The notes beneath the pieces are model-generated. The model was not told where the DNA came from, did not search any database, and saw only the letters and a program-made list of their open reading frames with translations. Shown piece after piece: positions 9,316 through 15,610 of a DNA stretch of 52,143 nucleotides; the stretch's first letter is position 1, and every line of letters begins with the position of its first letter. The DNA comes from an uncultured Bacteroidales bacterium (lineage in GTDB: Bacteria; Bacteroidota; Bacteroidia; Bacteroidales; UBA932): contig CALVAD010000010.1 in NCBI GenBank assembly GCA_944325495.1, positions 1 to 52,143 on the forward strand, read 5' to 3'. Both the position numbers and the translations under genes were made by a program.

Positions 9316-10728
9316 ATGGCACACACGAAGACATACATAGACCCCAGCCTCCCTCTCTCCGTAGCGAGGGTGGCGAAGGTCACCGGCAACCCGATGCTGG
9401 ACACCGGATACCAGTGCCGCGGCGAGAGGCCCTACTTCCGCTTCTCCTCCGGCACGAGCACGTACTTCACCACGCTGCACCCGTCCAGATGCACGGCGGC
9501 GACGGAGGTGAGCGTGTACTCAGTGATCATAACCATTGATGTCGCCACCGGCGACAGGAGGTACAGCGTGATCCGACGCGGCACCGGCTCGCAGCTGGGC
9601 GCGGAGCTGACCTACGACGGCACCGTGCACACCAACTCCGGCGGCGAGCACACGGACGTCCCCCTGTCCGGAATAAACAAGTGGGCGAAGTGCAAGCCCA
9701 TCCGCTACAACAAGGTCGGGGACCTCACCGACGCCGAGCGGCGCGGCAGTCTCGCGGACCGCAACGCCGGATACTACTACGGCGTCCACATCGCAGCCCC
9801 GGCAGGCAGCTACGCGCAGATCCACGACGCGGACTTCGAGTACCGCCGCCCGCGCGGGTCCGAGCACGACGAGCCCTACCGGCTCTCCGACTTCCGCGGG
9901 TACGACGCAGAGGCAGCGCCGGACCTCTCGGGGACCGTGGCCGACGATGCGCTCTACAAGGACCTCGACGAAGACGTCGCGGCCTTCATCGACGTGGTCC
10001 GCTCCGACACGACCGGAATCGACTTCGCCGACGCGATAGTAGCCGCCATGGGGGCCGGCTCCCCCGAGGACGCCTTCGCCGACCTCTACCCCATGGTCCT
10101 CATCGACGGATGGGCCGCCGCCATGACCAACTCCGAACTCGGAAGGGTCACGCCGCTTTACAGCGGCGGCGTGTGGTACAGGGGCTTCGGCTTCGACCTC
10201 AAGGCGCTCGACGACGCCGTGACCGGAGGGCTCACGCTCGGCAGCCACAGGCTCTCCCTCTTCCTCGTCCCCGACGACCCCCTGCTCGACCTCTCCGGAG
10301 CCTGGCAGGACGTGGAGAGCACCGTCGGCTCCCGGCAGGCCTTCGCCGTCCCCGGCGCCGCCGGGCTCGACGTCGAGGTGAAGGAGATGTATCCGGTAGC
10401 GCCCCAGGTGCGGTTCGTCGCCTACGCGACAAACACGACGCTGTCCGTGCAAGTGGGCTGGGACGGTGAGCTCACGCAAGACATGAAGGTGAGGGTCACG
10501 GTCCGCGTCACCGGAGGGACCGGGGCCGCCACGAAGACTGTCACAATGCTTAAAGACGCCATCATAAGAATGCCGGCGATATTCAACTGGCTCGAAGACC
10601 TCGGCCTCAGGGTCGTTCCCGGCATGCAGCAGCAGATCTCCGTCACGGTCACCGGGGCGTCATGGTATGTCGACGGGCATGAGACCTCCGCCCAATCCCT
10701 TAGAACGACCGTTACGGTAGGGAACTGA
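9316..10728 (+). CDS. Phage virion-associated protein of unknown role
   Basis: The frame is open from a TTG at 9274, but that codon sits in the hairpin of the preceding terminator, and the ATG at 9316 follows an A-rich leader (AAGAAACAGAGAAAGAA), so I use it (470 residues). The protein is acidic and Gly/Asp-rich with no membrane segment. It contains the phrase SGINKWAKCKPIRY near residue 115, reminiscent of structural proteins in other Bacteroidales phages. Its C-terminal 120 residues show alternating hydrophobic beta-strand patterns. Its position after the fibre suggests an accessory fibre, fibre-associated or decoration protein. I recognise no named family. Confidence 0.65.
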   Translation: MAHTKTYIDPSLPLSVARVAKVTGNPMLDTGYQCRGERPYFRFSSGTSTYFTTLHPSRCTAATEVSVYSVIITIDVATGDRRYSVIRRGTGSQLGAELTYDGTVHTNSGGEHTDVPLSGINKWAKCKPIRYNKVGDLTDAERRGSLADRNAGYYYGVHIAAPAGSYAQIHDADFEYRRPRGSEHDEPYRLSDFRGYDAEAAPDLSGTVADDALYKDLDEDVAAFIDVVRSDTTGIDFADAIVAAMGAGSPEDAFADLYPMVLIDGWAAAMTNSELGRVTPLYSGGVWYRGFGFDLKALDDAVTGGLTLGSHRLSLFLVPDDPLLDLSGAWQDVESTVGSRQAFAVPGAAGLDVEVKEMYPVAPQVRFVAYATNTTLSVQVGWDGELTQDMKVRVTVRVTGGTGAATKTVTMLKDAIIRMPAIFNWLEDLGLRVVPGMQQQISVTVTGASWYVDGHETSAQSLRTTVTVGN

Positions 10729-10754
10729 CTCATTAACCAAAAAACATAAAGACA

Positions 10755-10934
10755 ATGGAATCATTCAAGAAATTCATCAAGGTCGCGGGCCTGTTCATCT
10801 GGGCCCTCGTCGCGGTCGCGGGATTCTCGGAAATCCTGAACCTCAAGGGAAGCGTGTTCATCGCAGCGTGCGGCCTGCTCCTTCACGGGGCCGGCGGCTT
10901 CCTCTACTGGAGGCAGTTCATTAGAGAAAAGTGA
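10755..10934 (+). CDS. Small two-helix membrane protein, possible holin
   Basis: This 59-residue protein starts MESFKKFIKVAG and has two hydrophobic segments, about residues 10-28 (VAGLFIWALVAVAGFSEIL) and 33-52, with a basic C-terminus (RQFIREK). Size, two membrane passes and the position at the start of the lysis region fit a class II holin. Nothing else proves it, and holins have no shared motif. The ATG at 10755 follows an A-rich leader 26 bp after the previous gene. Confidence 0.6.
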   Translation: MESFKKFIKVAGLFIWALVAVAGFSEILNLKGSVFIAACGLLLHGAGGFLYWRQFIREK

Positions 10935-10954
10935 AACCATAAAACAAAAGCATC

Positions 10955-11230
10955 ATGAAGACAACCAACTACAACGAGAACTGCCGCTACGGGCAGAACA
11001 TCGAGGTCAGCATCTCCAGCTGGGAGAACGACCCCTCAATCCATGTGAGCGCGACCGAGCGCAACGGCGAGCGCACCACGAGCGTGAACCTCGAGTACAA
11101 GGCGGCGGACGGCTCGCGCGTCACGGATGTGCAGGACTTCAGCGAGCCCTTCGACAACGCGTTCTACGGCGCGCTCGACGCGAAGATGCTCAAGGTCGCA
11201 AGTGCAATCTCAAACGGTGAGGAGGAGTAG
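10955..11230 (+). CDS. Hypothetical phage protein, 91 residues
   Basis: A small soluble acidic protein with no signal peptide or membrane segment. The first 60 residues suggest beta-strands (IEVSISSWENDPSIHVSATE, TTSVNLEYKA) and the end is helical. It lies 20 bp after the small membrane protein and 2 bp before the next gene, so it belongs to the same late transcript. I do not recognise the family. Confidence 0.6.
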   Translation: MKTTNYNENCRYGQNIEVSISSWENDPSIHVSATERNGERTTSVNLEYKAADGSRVTDVQDFSEPFDNAFYGALDAKMLKVASAISNGEEE

Positions 11231-11232
11231 GC

Positions 11233-11724
11233 ATGAGCAGAGTGAGCATCAAGAACGGGGACATCATCGGCCTCGTGAACATGGGCATCCTGAACGTCGA
11301 CTACTCGGAGGTCGACGGTGGTCAGGCGTACAAGGTCTACAGGTTCCTGCGTGACGTGCGCAAGGCGGCGCAGGACATCGAGGAGCAGCGCGGGGAGCTC
11401 GTGCGGCGCCACGTCTCCGAGGAGGAGCTTCGGAAGGCGCAAGCCTACGAGGCGGCACTGAAGGACAAGAAGGAGCCGGAGATGTCCGAGGAGGACTACA
11501 AGGCGGTCATCGCAAGGCTGTCGGAGGCCGGGAAGGAGGTCGAGGCTCTGATGAACGACACCACTGACATCGACGCCCGCCCGGTGCCTTTCGAGGCGTA
11601 CTTCAAGATGAAAAAGGCCAATAAACAGTTCTTCACGACCGACGTCGACATCGCCCTCGAGGGCGTGCTGTGGAAGGACGTGGACAGGGAGGTGAAGGAA
11701 GATGGCGGAGGAGAGGGAGAATAG
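11233..11724 (+). CDS. Hypothetical phage protein, 163 residues, helical
   Basis: This highly charged, mostly helical protein (many Glu, Lys and Arg between residues 35 and 110) has a coiled-coil-like middle and a Gly/Glu tail (EDGGGEGE). It has no membrane segment. Its last 23 bases overlap the start of the membrane-anchored GAF-like gene, which suggests translational coupling. The family is not recognised. Tight spacing with neighbours indicates a shared role in late functions. Confidence 0.6.
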   Translation: MSRVSIKNGDIIGLVNMGILNVDYSEVDGGQAYKVYRFLRDVRKAAQDIEEQRGELVRRHVSEEELRKAQAYEAALKDKKEPEMSEEDYKAVIARLSEAGKEVEALMNDTTDIDARPVPFEAYFKMKKANKQFFTTDVDIALEGVLWKDVDREVKEDGGGEGE

Positions 11725-12445
11725 CGGCGGACGCGTCCCCGCGGTGCTGAACGCGCTCGGCAGGTTCATGAAGGGCATCAAGGAGTACAACGTCTTCGAA
11801 CTCCTGAAGGTGCTCTTCGCCGGGGCCTGCGTCACCTTCATGGTCCTGCTCATCTTCAGGCCGGAGGTCATCTTCGAGCAGGTGGACAAGATCGTCGAGG
11901 CGGTCGGGGACGCACGCGACGCGAGGCACGCCGACGCGTCCGCATTCAGGCTCCGCGCCGACGAGAACATGCGCGGCGAGCTCACCGGGCTGCTCCAGAC
12001 CACCGGCGCCGACAGGGCCTTCGTCATGGAGTTCCACAACGGCTCCAGCAACCTCTCCAGCGGACTCCCCTTCCTCTACCTCGACCTCACCATAGAGGTC
12101 GGGGCCGGGGGCGAGCCTCCCCTGCGCGAGGGCGAGTTCAAGGACCTCCGCACCGCGCAGTACCCCCTCGTCGGACTCCTGCTGCGGCAGGGCTACTTCT
12201 ACGGGACGATCGACGAGGTCAGGGAGCTGGACTACCGCCTCTCCTACCACCTCGCCGCGCACGATGTCTCGCAGGTCGCCGTCATGACCCTTTGGAACGG
12301 CCAGAGCGCCACGGGCTTCCTCTGCCTCACCTGGCACGGCGACCACCGGATGGATCCCGAGAAGACAGGGCACGCCATAAGGGCCAGCGGCACGAAGATA
12401 GCCGTCGAGCTCGCACTGCTCGACAGGCTGCGGGCCGGGATATAA
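11702..12445 (+). CDS. Membrane-anchored GAF-like protein in the phage lysis region
   Basis: The 247-residue protein has a cytosolic amphipathic start, one membrane helix near residues 36-52 (KVLFAGACVTFMVLLIF), a helical linker and a globular domain from about residue 85. The globular part contains RAFVMEFHNGSSNLSSGLPF near residues 105-124, followed by alternating strands and helices, which resembles a small GAF/PAS-type sensor fold. It overlaps the preceding gene by 23 bases and lies before the endolysin. Similar FHNG-bearing proteins occur in other phages as I remember them, but no function is known to me. It could be an unusual holin, an antiholin-like sensor or a membrane effector; all of these are inference. 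Confidence 0.6.
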   Translation: MAEERENSGGRVPAVLNALGRFMKGIKEYNVFELLKVLFAGACVTFMVLLIFRPEVIFEQVDKIVEAVGDARDARHADASAFRLRADENMRGELTGLLQTTGADRAFVMEFHNGSSNLSSGLPFLYLDLTIEVGAGGEPPLREGEFKDLRTAQYPLVGLLLRQGYFYGTIDEVRELDYRLSYHLAAHDVSQVAVMTLWNGQSATGFLCLTWHGDHRMDPEKTGHAIRASGTKIAVELALLDRLRAGI

Positions 12446-12475
12446 AAAAGCCGCGGCCCCTTGCGGAACCACGGC
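12444..12475 (-). terminator. Leftward terminator between late genes
   Basis: On the minus strand GCCGTGG and CCGCGGC form a 7-bp stem with one G-U pair around a 12-nt loop, followed by six Ts (12444-12449). It would stop leftward transcription arriving from the integrase side, which would otherwise be antisense to the late genes. Confidence 0.55.
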
Positions 12476-12554
12476 GGGTGAAATATTGTTTTAATAAATG
12501 CAAAAATTTCAATTGTAAAGATAACGATAATTGACTGAAATTCAAGTCCTGAAA

Positions 12555-13007
12555 ATGAAGCACTTCACCTTCCAGGAGTTCGAGAGGTCAGATACGGCCT
12601 CGCGGCTCAAGATAGACAACAGGATGCCCGAGCTTGCCGAGGCGCATGTAGTGGAACTTGTGGACAAGTTGCTCGACCCTCTGCGGGAGGCATGGGGCGG
12701 GCCGCTCATCGTCACGAGTGGTTACCGCTGCCCGGAGCTCAACCGGGCCGTCGGGGGCTCGGAGACGAGCGCGCACACCGCCGGATGGGCCGCCGACCTC
12801 GTTCCGGCAGCCGGCGACCCGAGGGACGTGCGGGGTCTCGTGGACTTCGCAATCGAATGGCTGACAGCCACCGCCCTGCCCTTCGACCAGCTGATTTTCG
12901 AGCATGTAGGCAGTTCAAAGTGGCTGCACATCGGCATACGCAACCTCAAAGGCGCGCAGAGACGGCAGATGCTGCTCTACGAGGGCGGGAAATACATGAA
13001 GATATGA
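12555..13007 (+). CDS. Phage endolysin, peptidase M15 (D-Ala-D-Ala carboxypeptidase-like)
   Basis: This 150-residue zinc peptidase should cut the peptide part of peptidoglycan at lysis. The motifs are clear: SGYRCPELN near residue 55, then the metal-binding SxHxxGxxxD motif with His74 and Asp81 (TSAHTAGWAAD), and the second ligand His125 in KWLHIG. The frame is open from a TTG at 12531, but the ATG at 12555 gives the usual MKHFTFQEFERSDTA start. There is no signal peptide, so release needs a holin; the candidate is at 10755. A terminator-like hairpin follows the stop. Confidence 0.9.
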   Translation: MKHFTFQEFERSDTASRLKIDNRMPELAEAHVVELVDKLLDPLREAWGGPLIVTSGYRCPELNRAVGGSETSAHTAGWAADLVPAAGDPRDVRGLVDFAIEWLTATALPFDQLIFEHVGSSKWLHIGIRNLKGAQRRQMLLYEGGKYMKI

Positions 13008-13012
13008 TGTCA

Positions 13013-13057
13013 GCCCCTCGGGCGAGCCGCAGGGCAGCATACTCGAGGGGCATTTTT
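13013..13057 (+). terminator. Intrinsic terminator after the endolysin gene
   Basis: GCCCCTCG (13013-13020) pairs perfectly with CGAGGGGC (13044-13051), followed by ATTTTT. The 23-nt loop can fold further. The start codon of the next gene lies only 7 bp after the T-run. Confidence 0.65.
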
Positions 13058-13064
13058 CAAAGCA

Positions 13065-13559
13065 ATGGAAACGTTCAGGAAATTCGTCATGGCCGCTCTT
13101 CTCGCGGCGGTATTCCTCCTCTCGGGCTACCTGCTCGGGAGGAGGGCCAATTGCTCCCATGCGCCGGAACTCATGGTGCAGACCGACACGCTCCGCATCC
13201 GCGACACCCTGCTCGTCGAGAGGCCGGTGCCTGTGGAGGTGAGGGTGGTCGACACCATGCTCGTGGCTGTCATGGACACCGTTACCGTCAACGACACGGT
13301 CTATCTCTCCCTGCCCCGGGAGACGAAGATCTACGGCGACTCCACATATACGGCCCAGGTGAGCGGATACCGGCCCTCCCTCGACTGGATCGAGGTCTAC
13401 CCGCAGAGGATGGTAGTGATCAGGAACATTTCCGTGGACTCACGAAAAAGATGGGGCGTCGGCATCCAGGCCGGCTACGGGGCCTATGTCTCCGGAGGGC
13501 AGGTAAGGCTCGCGCCGTACCTCGGGGTCGGCTTCAGCTGGAATATTCTGCAATTCTGA
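13065..13559 (+). CDS. DUF6808-type phage envelope protein, possible spanin
   Basis: The 164-residue protein has an N-terminal membrane anchor (residues 8-25, VMAALLAAVFLLSGYLLG), a periplasmic part rich in DT/VDT repeats (residues 38-100), the phrase VSGYRPSLDWIEVYPQ, and a C-terminal beta region (WGVGIQAGYGAYVSG...APYLGVGFSWNILQF) ending in Phe. This layout matches the DUF6808 family of Bacteroidales phages and mobile elements as I remember it. The ending in an aromatic residue after amphipathic strands resembles an outer-membrane strand, so the protein could bridge both membranes. It sits just after the endolysin, where spanins are normally found. The spanin role is inference. Confidence 0.7.
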   Translation: METFRKFVMAALLAAVFLLSGYLLGRRANCSHAPELMVQTDTLRIRDTLLVERPVPVEVRVVDTMLVAVMDTVTVNDTVYLSLPRETKIYGDSTYTAQVSGYRPSLDWIEVYPQRMVVIRNISVDSRKRWGVGIQAGYGAYVSGGQVRLAPYLGVGFSWNILQF

Positions 13560-13583
13560 TAAAATGATTCATTGGAAATTTAC

Positions 13584-13605
13584 ATACTATAAAATTTAAT
13601 AGTAT
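13584..13605. repeat. AT-rich near-perfect palindrome
   Basis: ATACTAT (13584-13590) and ATAGTAT (13599-13605) are perfect inverted arms around AAAATTTA, itself close to a palindrome. It lies in the 139-bp AT-rich gap between the DUF6808 and DUF5053 genes. There is no T-run, so a protein-binding site is more likely than a terminator. Confidence 0.5.
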
Positions 13606-13698
13606 ATTGTGATGCAATCAGAAACTTCAAAAAATCAAGACACAACCCGTCAAAAGAACTTGAAGAGTACGCCTGGTTTCTATTTCAAAAACTGATGG

Positions 13699-14025
13699 AT
13701 GAATGAAAATACCGCCCCGAAGGGCGGTATTAAAAATAGTTTTTATGACAGAACAGGAAAATTTGAGGACTACATGAAGAAAGTCCGTGAGAATGTCAAA
13801 GATACCGAAGTGCGGCGCAAATTGTCCGACATCAGCACGGATATTGTTCTCGGCAGGCTTTCCAGACGATATTTCGGGAAATCCGTCTCTTGGTTCTACA
13901 ACAAGCTCAACGGGATAGACGGCAACGGAGGTGAAGGCGGATTCACCCATGAGGAGCTTCAGCAGCTGAAAGGTGCGCTGTGCGACCTTGCCGACAGGAT
14001 ACGGCGGGCCGCTGACAACCTGTAA
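13699..14025 (+). CDS. DUF5053 family protein of the prophage
   Basis: The conserved core is visible: STDIVLGRLSRRYFGKSVSWFYNKLNG followed by FTHEELQQLKGALCDLADRI, the usual pattern of DUF5053 proteins (small, helix-turn-helix-like, common in Bacteroidales prophages and mobile elements). The frame is open from the ATG at 13699 (108 residues), but codons 4-11 form a strong hairpin, so the inner ATG at 13774 (KKVRENVKDTE, 83 residues) may be the true start. It is convergent with the integrase. The function is unknown; the YFGK-WFYxKLNG segment suggests DNA binding. Confidence 0.75.
   Translation: MNENTAPKGGIKNSFYDRTGKFEDYMKKVRENVKDTEVRRKLSDISTDIVLGRLSRRYFGKSVSWFYNKLNGIDGNGGEGGFTHEELQQLKGALCDLADRIRRAADNL
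13709..13730 (-). terminator. UUCG-loop hairpin, terminator-like
   Basis: ATACCGCCC (13709-13717) pairs perfectly with GGGCGGTAT (13722-13730). Read leftward the loop is TTCG closed by C-G, the most stable tetraloop, followed by a short TTTT. It could end leftward transcripts from the integrase, and perhaps also rightward late transcripts. It overlaps codons 4-11 of the DUF5053 frame. Confidence 0.5.
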
Positions 14026-14054
14026 TACCATCTCCTTGTATTTTTTTGATTGCA

Positions 14055-14132
14055 CTTGTCCGAGAATGGAGACGCGGACATCGGAGCCGGACAGAAGAAG
14101 ATTTTGTCCGGCTCCTTAAACTCCGGGACAAG
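14055..14132. repeat. Nested inverted repeats just past the integrase stop
   Basis: Outer arms CTTGTCC (14055-14061) and GGACAAG (14126-14132) enclose inner arms GGAGCCGGACA (14083-14093) and TGTCCGGCTCC (14105-14115), both perfect. The structure starts 8 bp past the integrase stop on the leftward transcript. No clean T-run follows, so it may be a processing or regulatory structure rather than a plain terminator. Confidence 0.5.
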
Positions 14133-14139
14133 TCGGATA

Positions 14140-15267
14140 CTATCGTACATAGTCAAGCACACGCCTGTTCGCCTCATCCACTTTCTTGAAGTCGTAATCA
14201 ATGTAGGCAGAAGTTACCGCAGGACCTGAGAAGGCATGCCCTAGTGCCTGGCTTATTGAATCCCTCGGCACTCCGATTTCATACGCCAATGTCGCCCAGG
14301 AATATCTTGCCCAGTAGAACGTAATGTCCGGAACACATATCGCTTCTCCCACCCTGCGTAATTTTCGCCTGTAGAAATTGATGAACGTGTCGTAATTATG
14401 GTACTTGTCGGCAAAGTTGAGGAGATGATCAGTTCCTTTCATTTTTTCGCATATGTCTGCAAATTCCGGTTGGACGCCTACATCATAGAATCGAGACGTC
14501 TTTCTCCTTATATACCTTATGCGTCCACCAGGAAGGCCCTCCAGTCCGTACAAATCAATGGGATTGATGCCAACCGCATAGAATGATAAGAGAAAGAAAT
14601 CCCTGGCATCGTTGTCATGGCCGAAATCCTCATCCCTGAGAATCCTGAACTGCTCAACCGACAAATGTTCCTTGACCTTCTGCTCGCTTTTTATCCTGAA
14701 CTTTCTGAAAGGATAACTCTCCGTGATGTCATTGTCTATGGCATCATTGAACACGGCCCGCAGACAACGGAAGACAACCGAGCGCGAGTTTGTCCGTATT
14801 CCGTTCCGCTCCATGAACCTCTCGAATGCGATCAGCCACTTATAATCCACCTCCTCAAATGTTAAAGGGGAACTTCCGGCAAAAGCCCTGACCTTGTCAA
14901 GTGCATATTCATATGCCTCCCTCGTCTTGTCCCTCGAACATCTGGCGGAATAGTCCCTTATGGCATCAAGCAACAGGACGGTACGTGGCTTCCTCCTTTC
15001 CGTCAGCCAGTCGCGTATCTGTACAGCTGACATGATTTCCACCTTCGTCCCAAGTTCCAGCAATTTGACCCGGTAACACGCAAGGCTGTCCTCGGCCATC
15101 TTCCGGTATGCCGGCAATTTAGGGAGCCCATCAACAATTTCACCAGGCAACAAGGAAAAATGAAGAGGAATGTCGGCAAACTTCCCCTTCTGCGAGATCC
15201 TGATCTTAACTGCGCAGCGGCCATCCTTCTGCGGCCGGGAGCAATCAACGGCTATTGACATCTTCAT
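14140..15267 (-). CDS. Prophage tyrosine-type integrase
   Basis: The 375-residue site-specific recombinase integrates and excises the prophage. The N-terminal third is the arm-binding and SAM-like core-binding part (DYSARCSRDKTREAYEYALDK). The catalytic domain spans about residues 200-370, with Lys256 (IRRKTSR), Arg321 (YWARYSWAT), His344 (ALGH) and nucleophile Tyr355 (SAYIDYD). The first catalytic Arg is absent: the usual FYxRGM becomes FYAVGINPIDL (Val232), and the His of box II is Tyr318. A subset of Bacteroidales integrases shares this IGIN-type sequence, so the gene is probably functional. It faces tRNA-Val and the arm-like repeats. An ATG at 15261 is an alternative start. Confidence 0.92.
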   Translation of the reverse strand: MKMSIAVDCSRPQKDGRCAVKIRISQKGKFADIPLHFSLLPGEIVDGLPKLPAYRKMAEDSLACYRVKLLELGTKVEIMSAVQIRDWLTERRKPRTVLLLDAIRDYSARCSRDKTREAYEYALDKVRAFAGSSPLTFEEVDYKWLIAFERFMERNGIRTNSRSVVFRCLRAVFNDAIDNDITESYPFRKFRIKSEQKVKEHLSVEQFRILRDEDFGHDNDARDFFLLSFYAVGINPIDLYGLEGLPGGRIRYIRRKTSRFYDVGVQPEFADICEKMKGTDHLLNFADKYHNYDTFINFYRRKLRRVGEAICVPDITFYWARYSWATLAYEIGVPRDSISQALGHAFSGPAVTSAYIDYDFKKVDEANRRVLDYVR

Positions 15268-15278
15268 AACTTAAAAGA

Positions 15279-15300
15279 TTGTAAAGTTTTTGTAAAGTTT
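15279..15300. repeat. Tandem 11-bp direct repeat, candidate integrase arm sites
   Basis: TTGTAAAGTTT occurs twice head to tail (15279-15289 and 15290-15300), a period of one helical turn, 12 bp upstream of the integrase start. Paired direct repeats next to int and an att tRNA are typical of arm-type binding sites. Confidence 0.6.
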
Positions 15301-15313
15301 CCGCAGTTGCAGG

Positions 15314-15343
15314 ATGCCATAGGACGCCGTACAATGCCATACA
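15314..15343. repeat. Three tandem 10-bp repeats in the att region
   Basis: Three adjacent decamers, ATGCCATAGG, ACGCCGTACA and ATGCCATACA, share the frame AYGCCRTANR. They lie between the 11-bp repeats and the tRNA-Val terminator and are candidate excisionase or integrase sites. Confidence 0.5.
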
Positions 15344-15371
15344 CTTTTCAAGACGGTTCTTTGAAAACAAA

Positions 15372-15405
15372 CGAAAAAGGCACCTGCGGATATCCGTAAG
15401 TGCCT
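15372..15405 (-). terminator. Terminator downstream of tRNA-Val
   Basis: On the minus strand AGGCAC and GTGCCT enclose a CGGATATCCG core, giving a nearly continuous 12-bp stem, followed by five Ts (15373-15377). It lies 14 bp past the tRNA 3' end. Confidence 0.75.
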
Positions 15406-15418
15406 GATTCTCAATTTG

Positions 15419-15493
15419 TGGGAGCTGAGGGAGTCGAACCCCCGACCCTCTGCTTGTAAGGCAGACGCTCTGAACCAACTGAGCTAAGCTCCC
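15419..15493 (-). tRNA. tRNA-Val(TAC)
   Basis: All four arms fold: acceptor GGGAGCT/AGCTCCC, D-stem GCTC/GAGC, anticodon arm TCTGC-CTTACAA-GCAGA with anticodon TAC, and a T-arm with TTCGACT. The discriminator is A and CCA is not encoded. Its 3' end faces the prophage integrase, so it is the likely attachment gene. Confidence 0.95.
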
Positions 15494-15520
15494 GAGCGAC
15501 CCTTGTTTCGTTTGGGTTTG

Positions 15521-15551
15521 CAAATGTAGTACAAATATTTTAATCGGCAAA
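15521..15551 (-). promoter_or_regulatory. Promoter of tRNA-Val
   Basis: On the minus strand TTTG (15548-15551), a 19-bp gap and TACATTTG (15521-15528) match the Bacteroidota consensus exactly. It lies 27 bp before the tRNA 5' end. Confidence 0.8.
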
Positions 15552-15610
15552 TATTTTTTATAATTTTTTATGAAGGAGGAGTCAGCGGCCAGAGGGAACA
15601 ACTGACGCAC

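Larger units (their letters stand above)
1..15419. mobile_element. Prophage, right end (continues past the left edge)
   Basis: Tail genes, a lysis region and an integrase lie together from the left edge to the tRNA-Val gene. The integrase is the last gene and reads leftward, with its 5' end facing the 3' end of the tRNA, the usual arrangement for insertion into a tRNA 3' end. The tape measure protein and long fibre indicate a long-tailed siphovirus-type phage. Head, portal, terminase and repressor genes would lie left of the window. The exact right border is not fixed: it is either inside the tRNA 3' end or between the tRNA terminator and the repeats near 15300. Confidence 0.88.

Noticed and set aside
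10232-10470. Long Arg- and Pro-rich frames opposite or within the 9316-10728 gene.
   Set aside because: Low-complexity Arg-rich translations are typical shadow frames of GC-rich DNA with strong third-position bias.
1-15419. Toxin-antitoxin, restriction or abortive-infection genes in the prophage.
   Set aside because: No pair of small genes with such motifs was found. The only moron-like gene is the small leftward membrane protein, reported as a finding.
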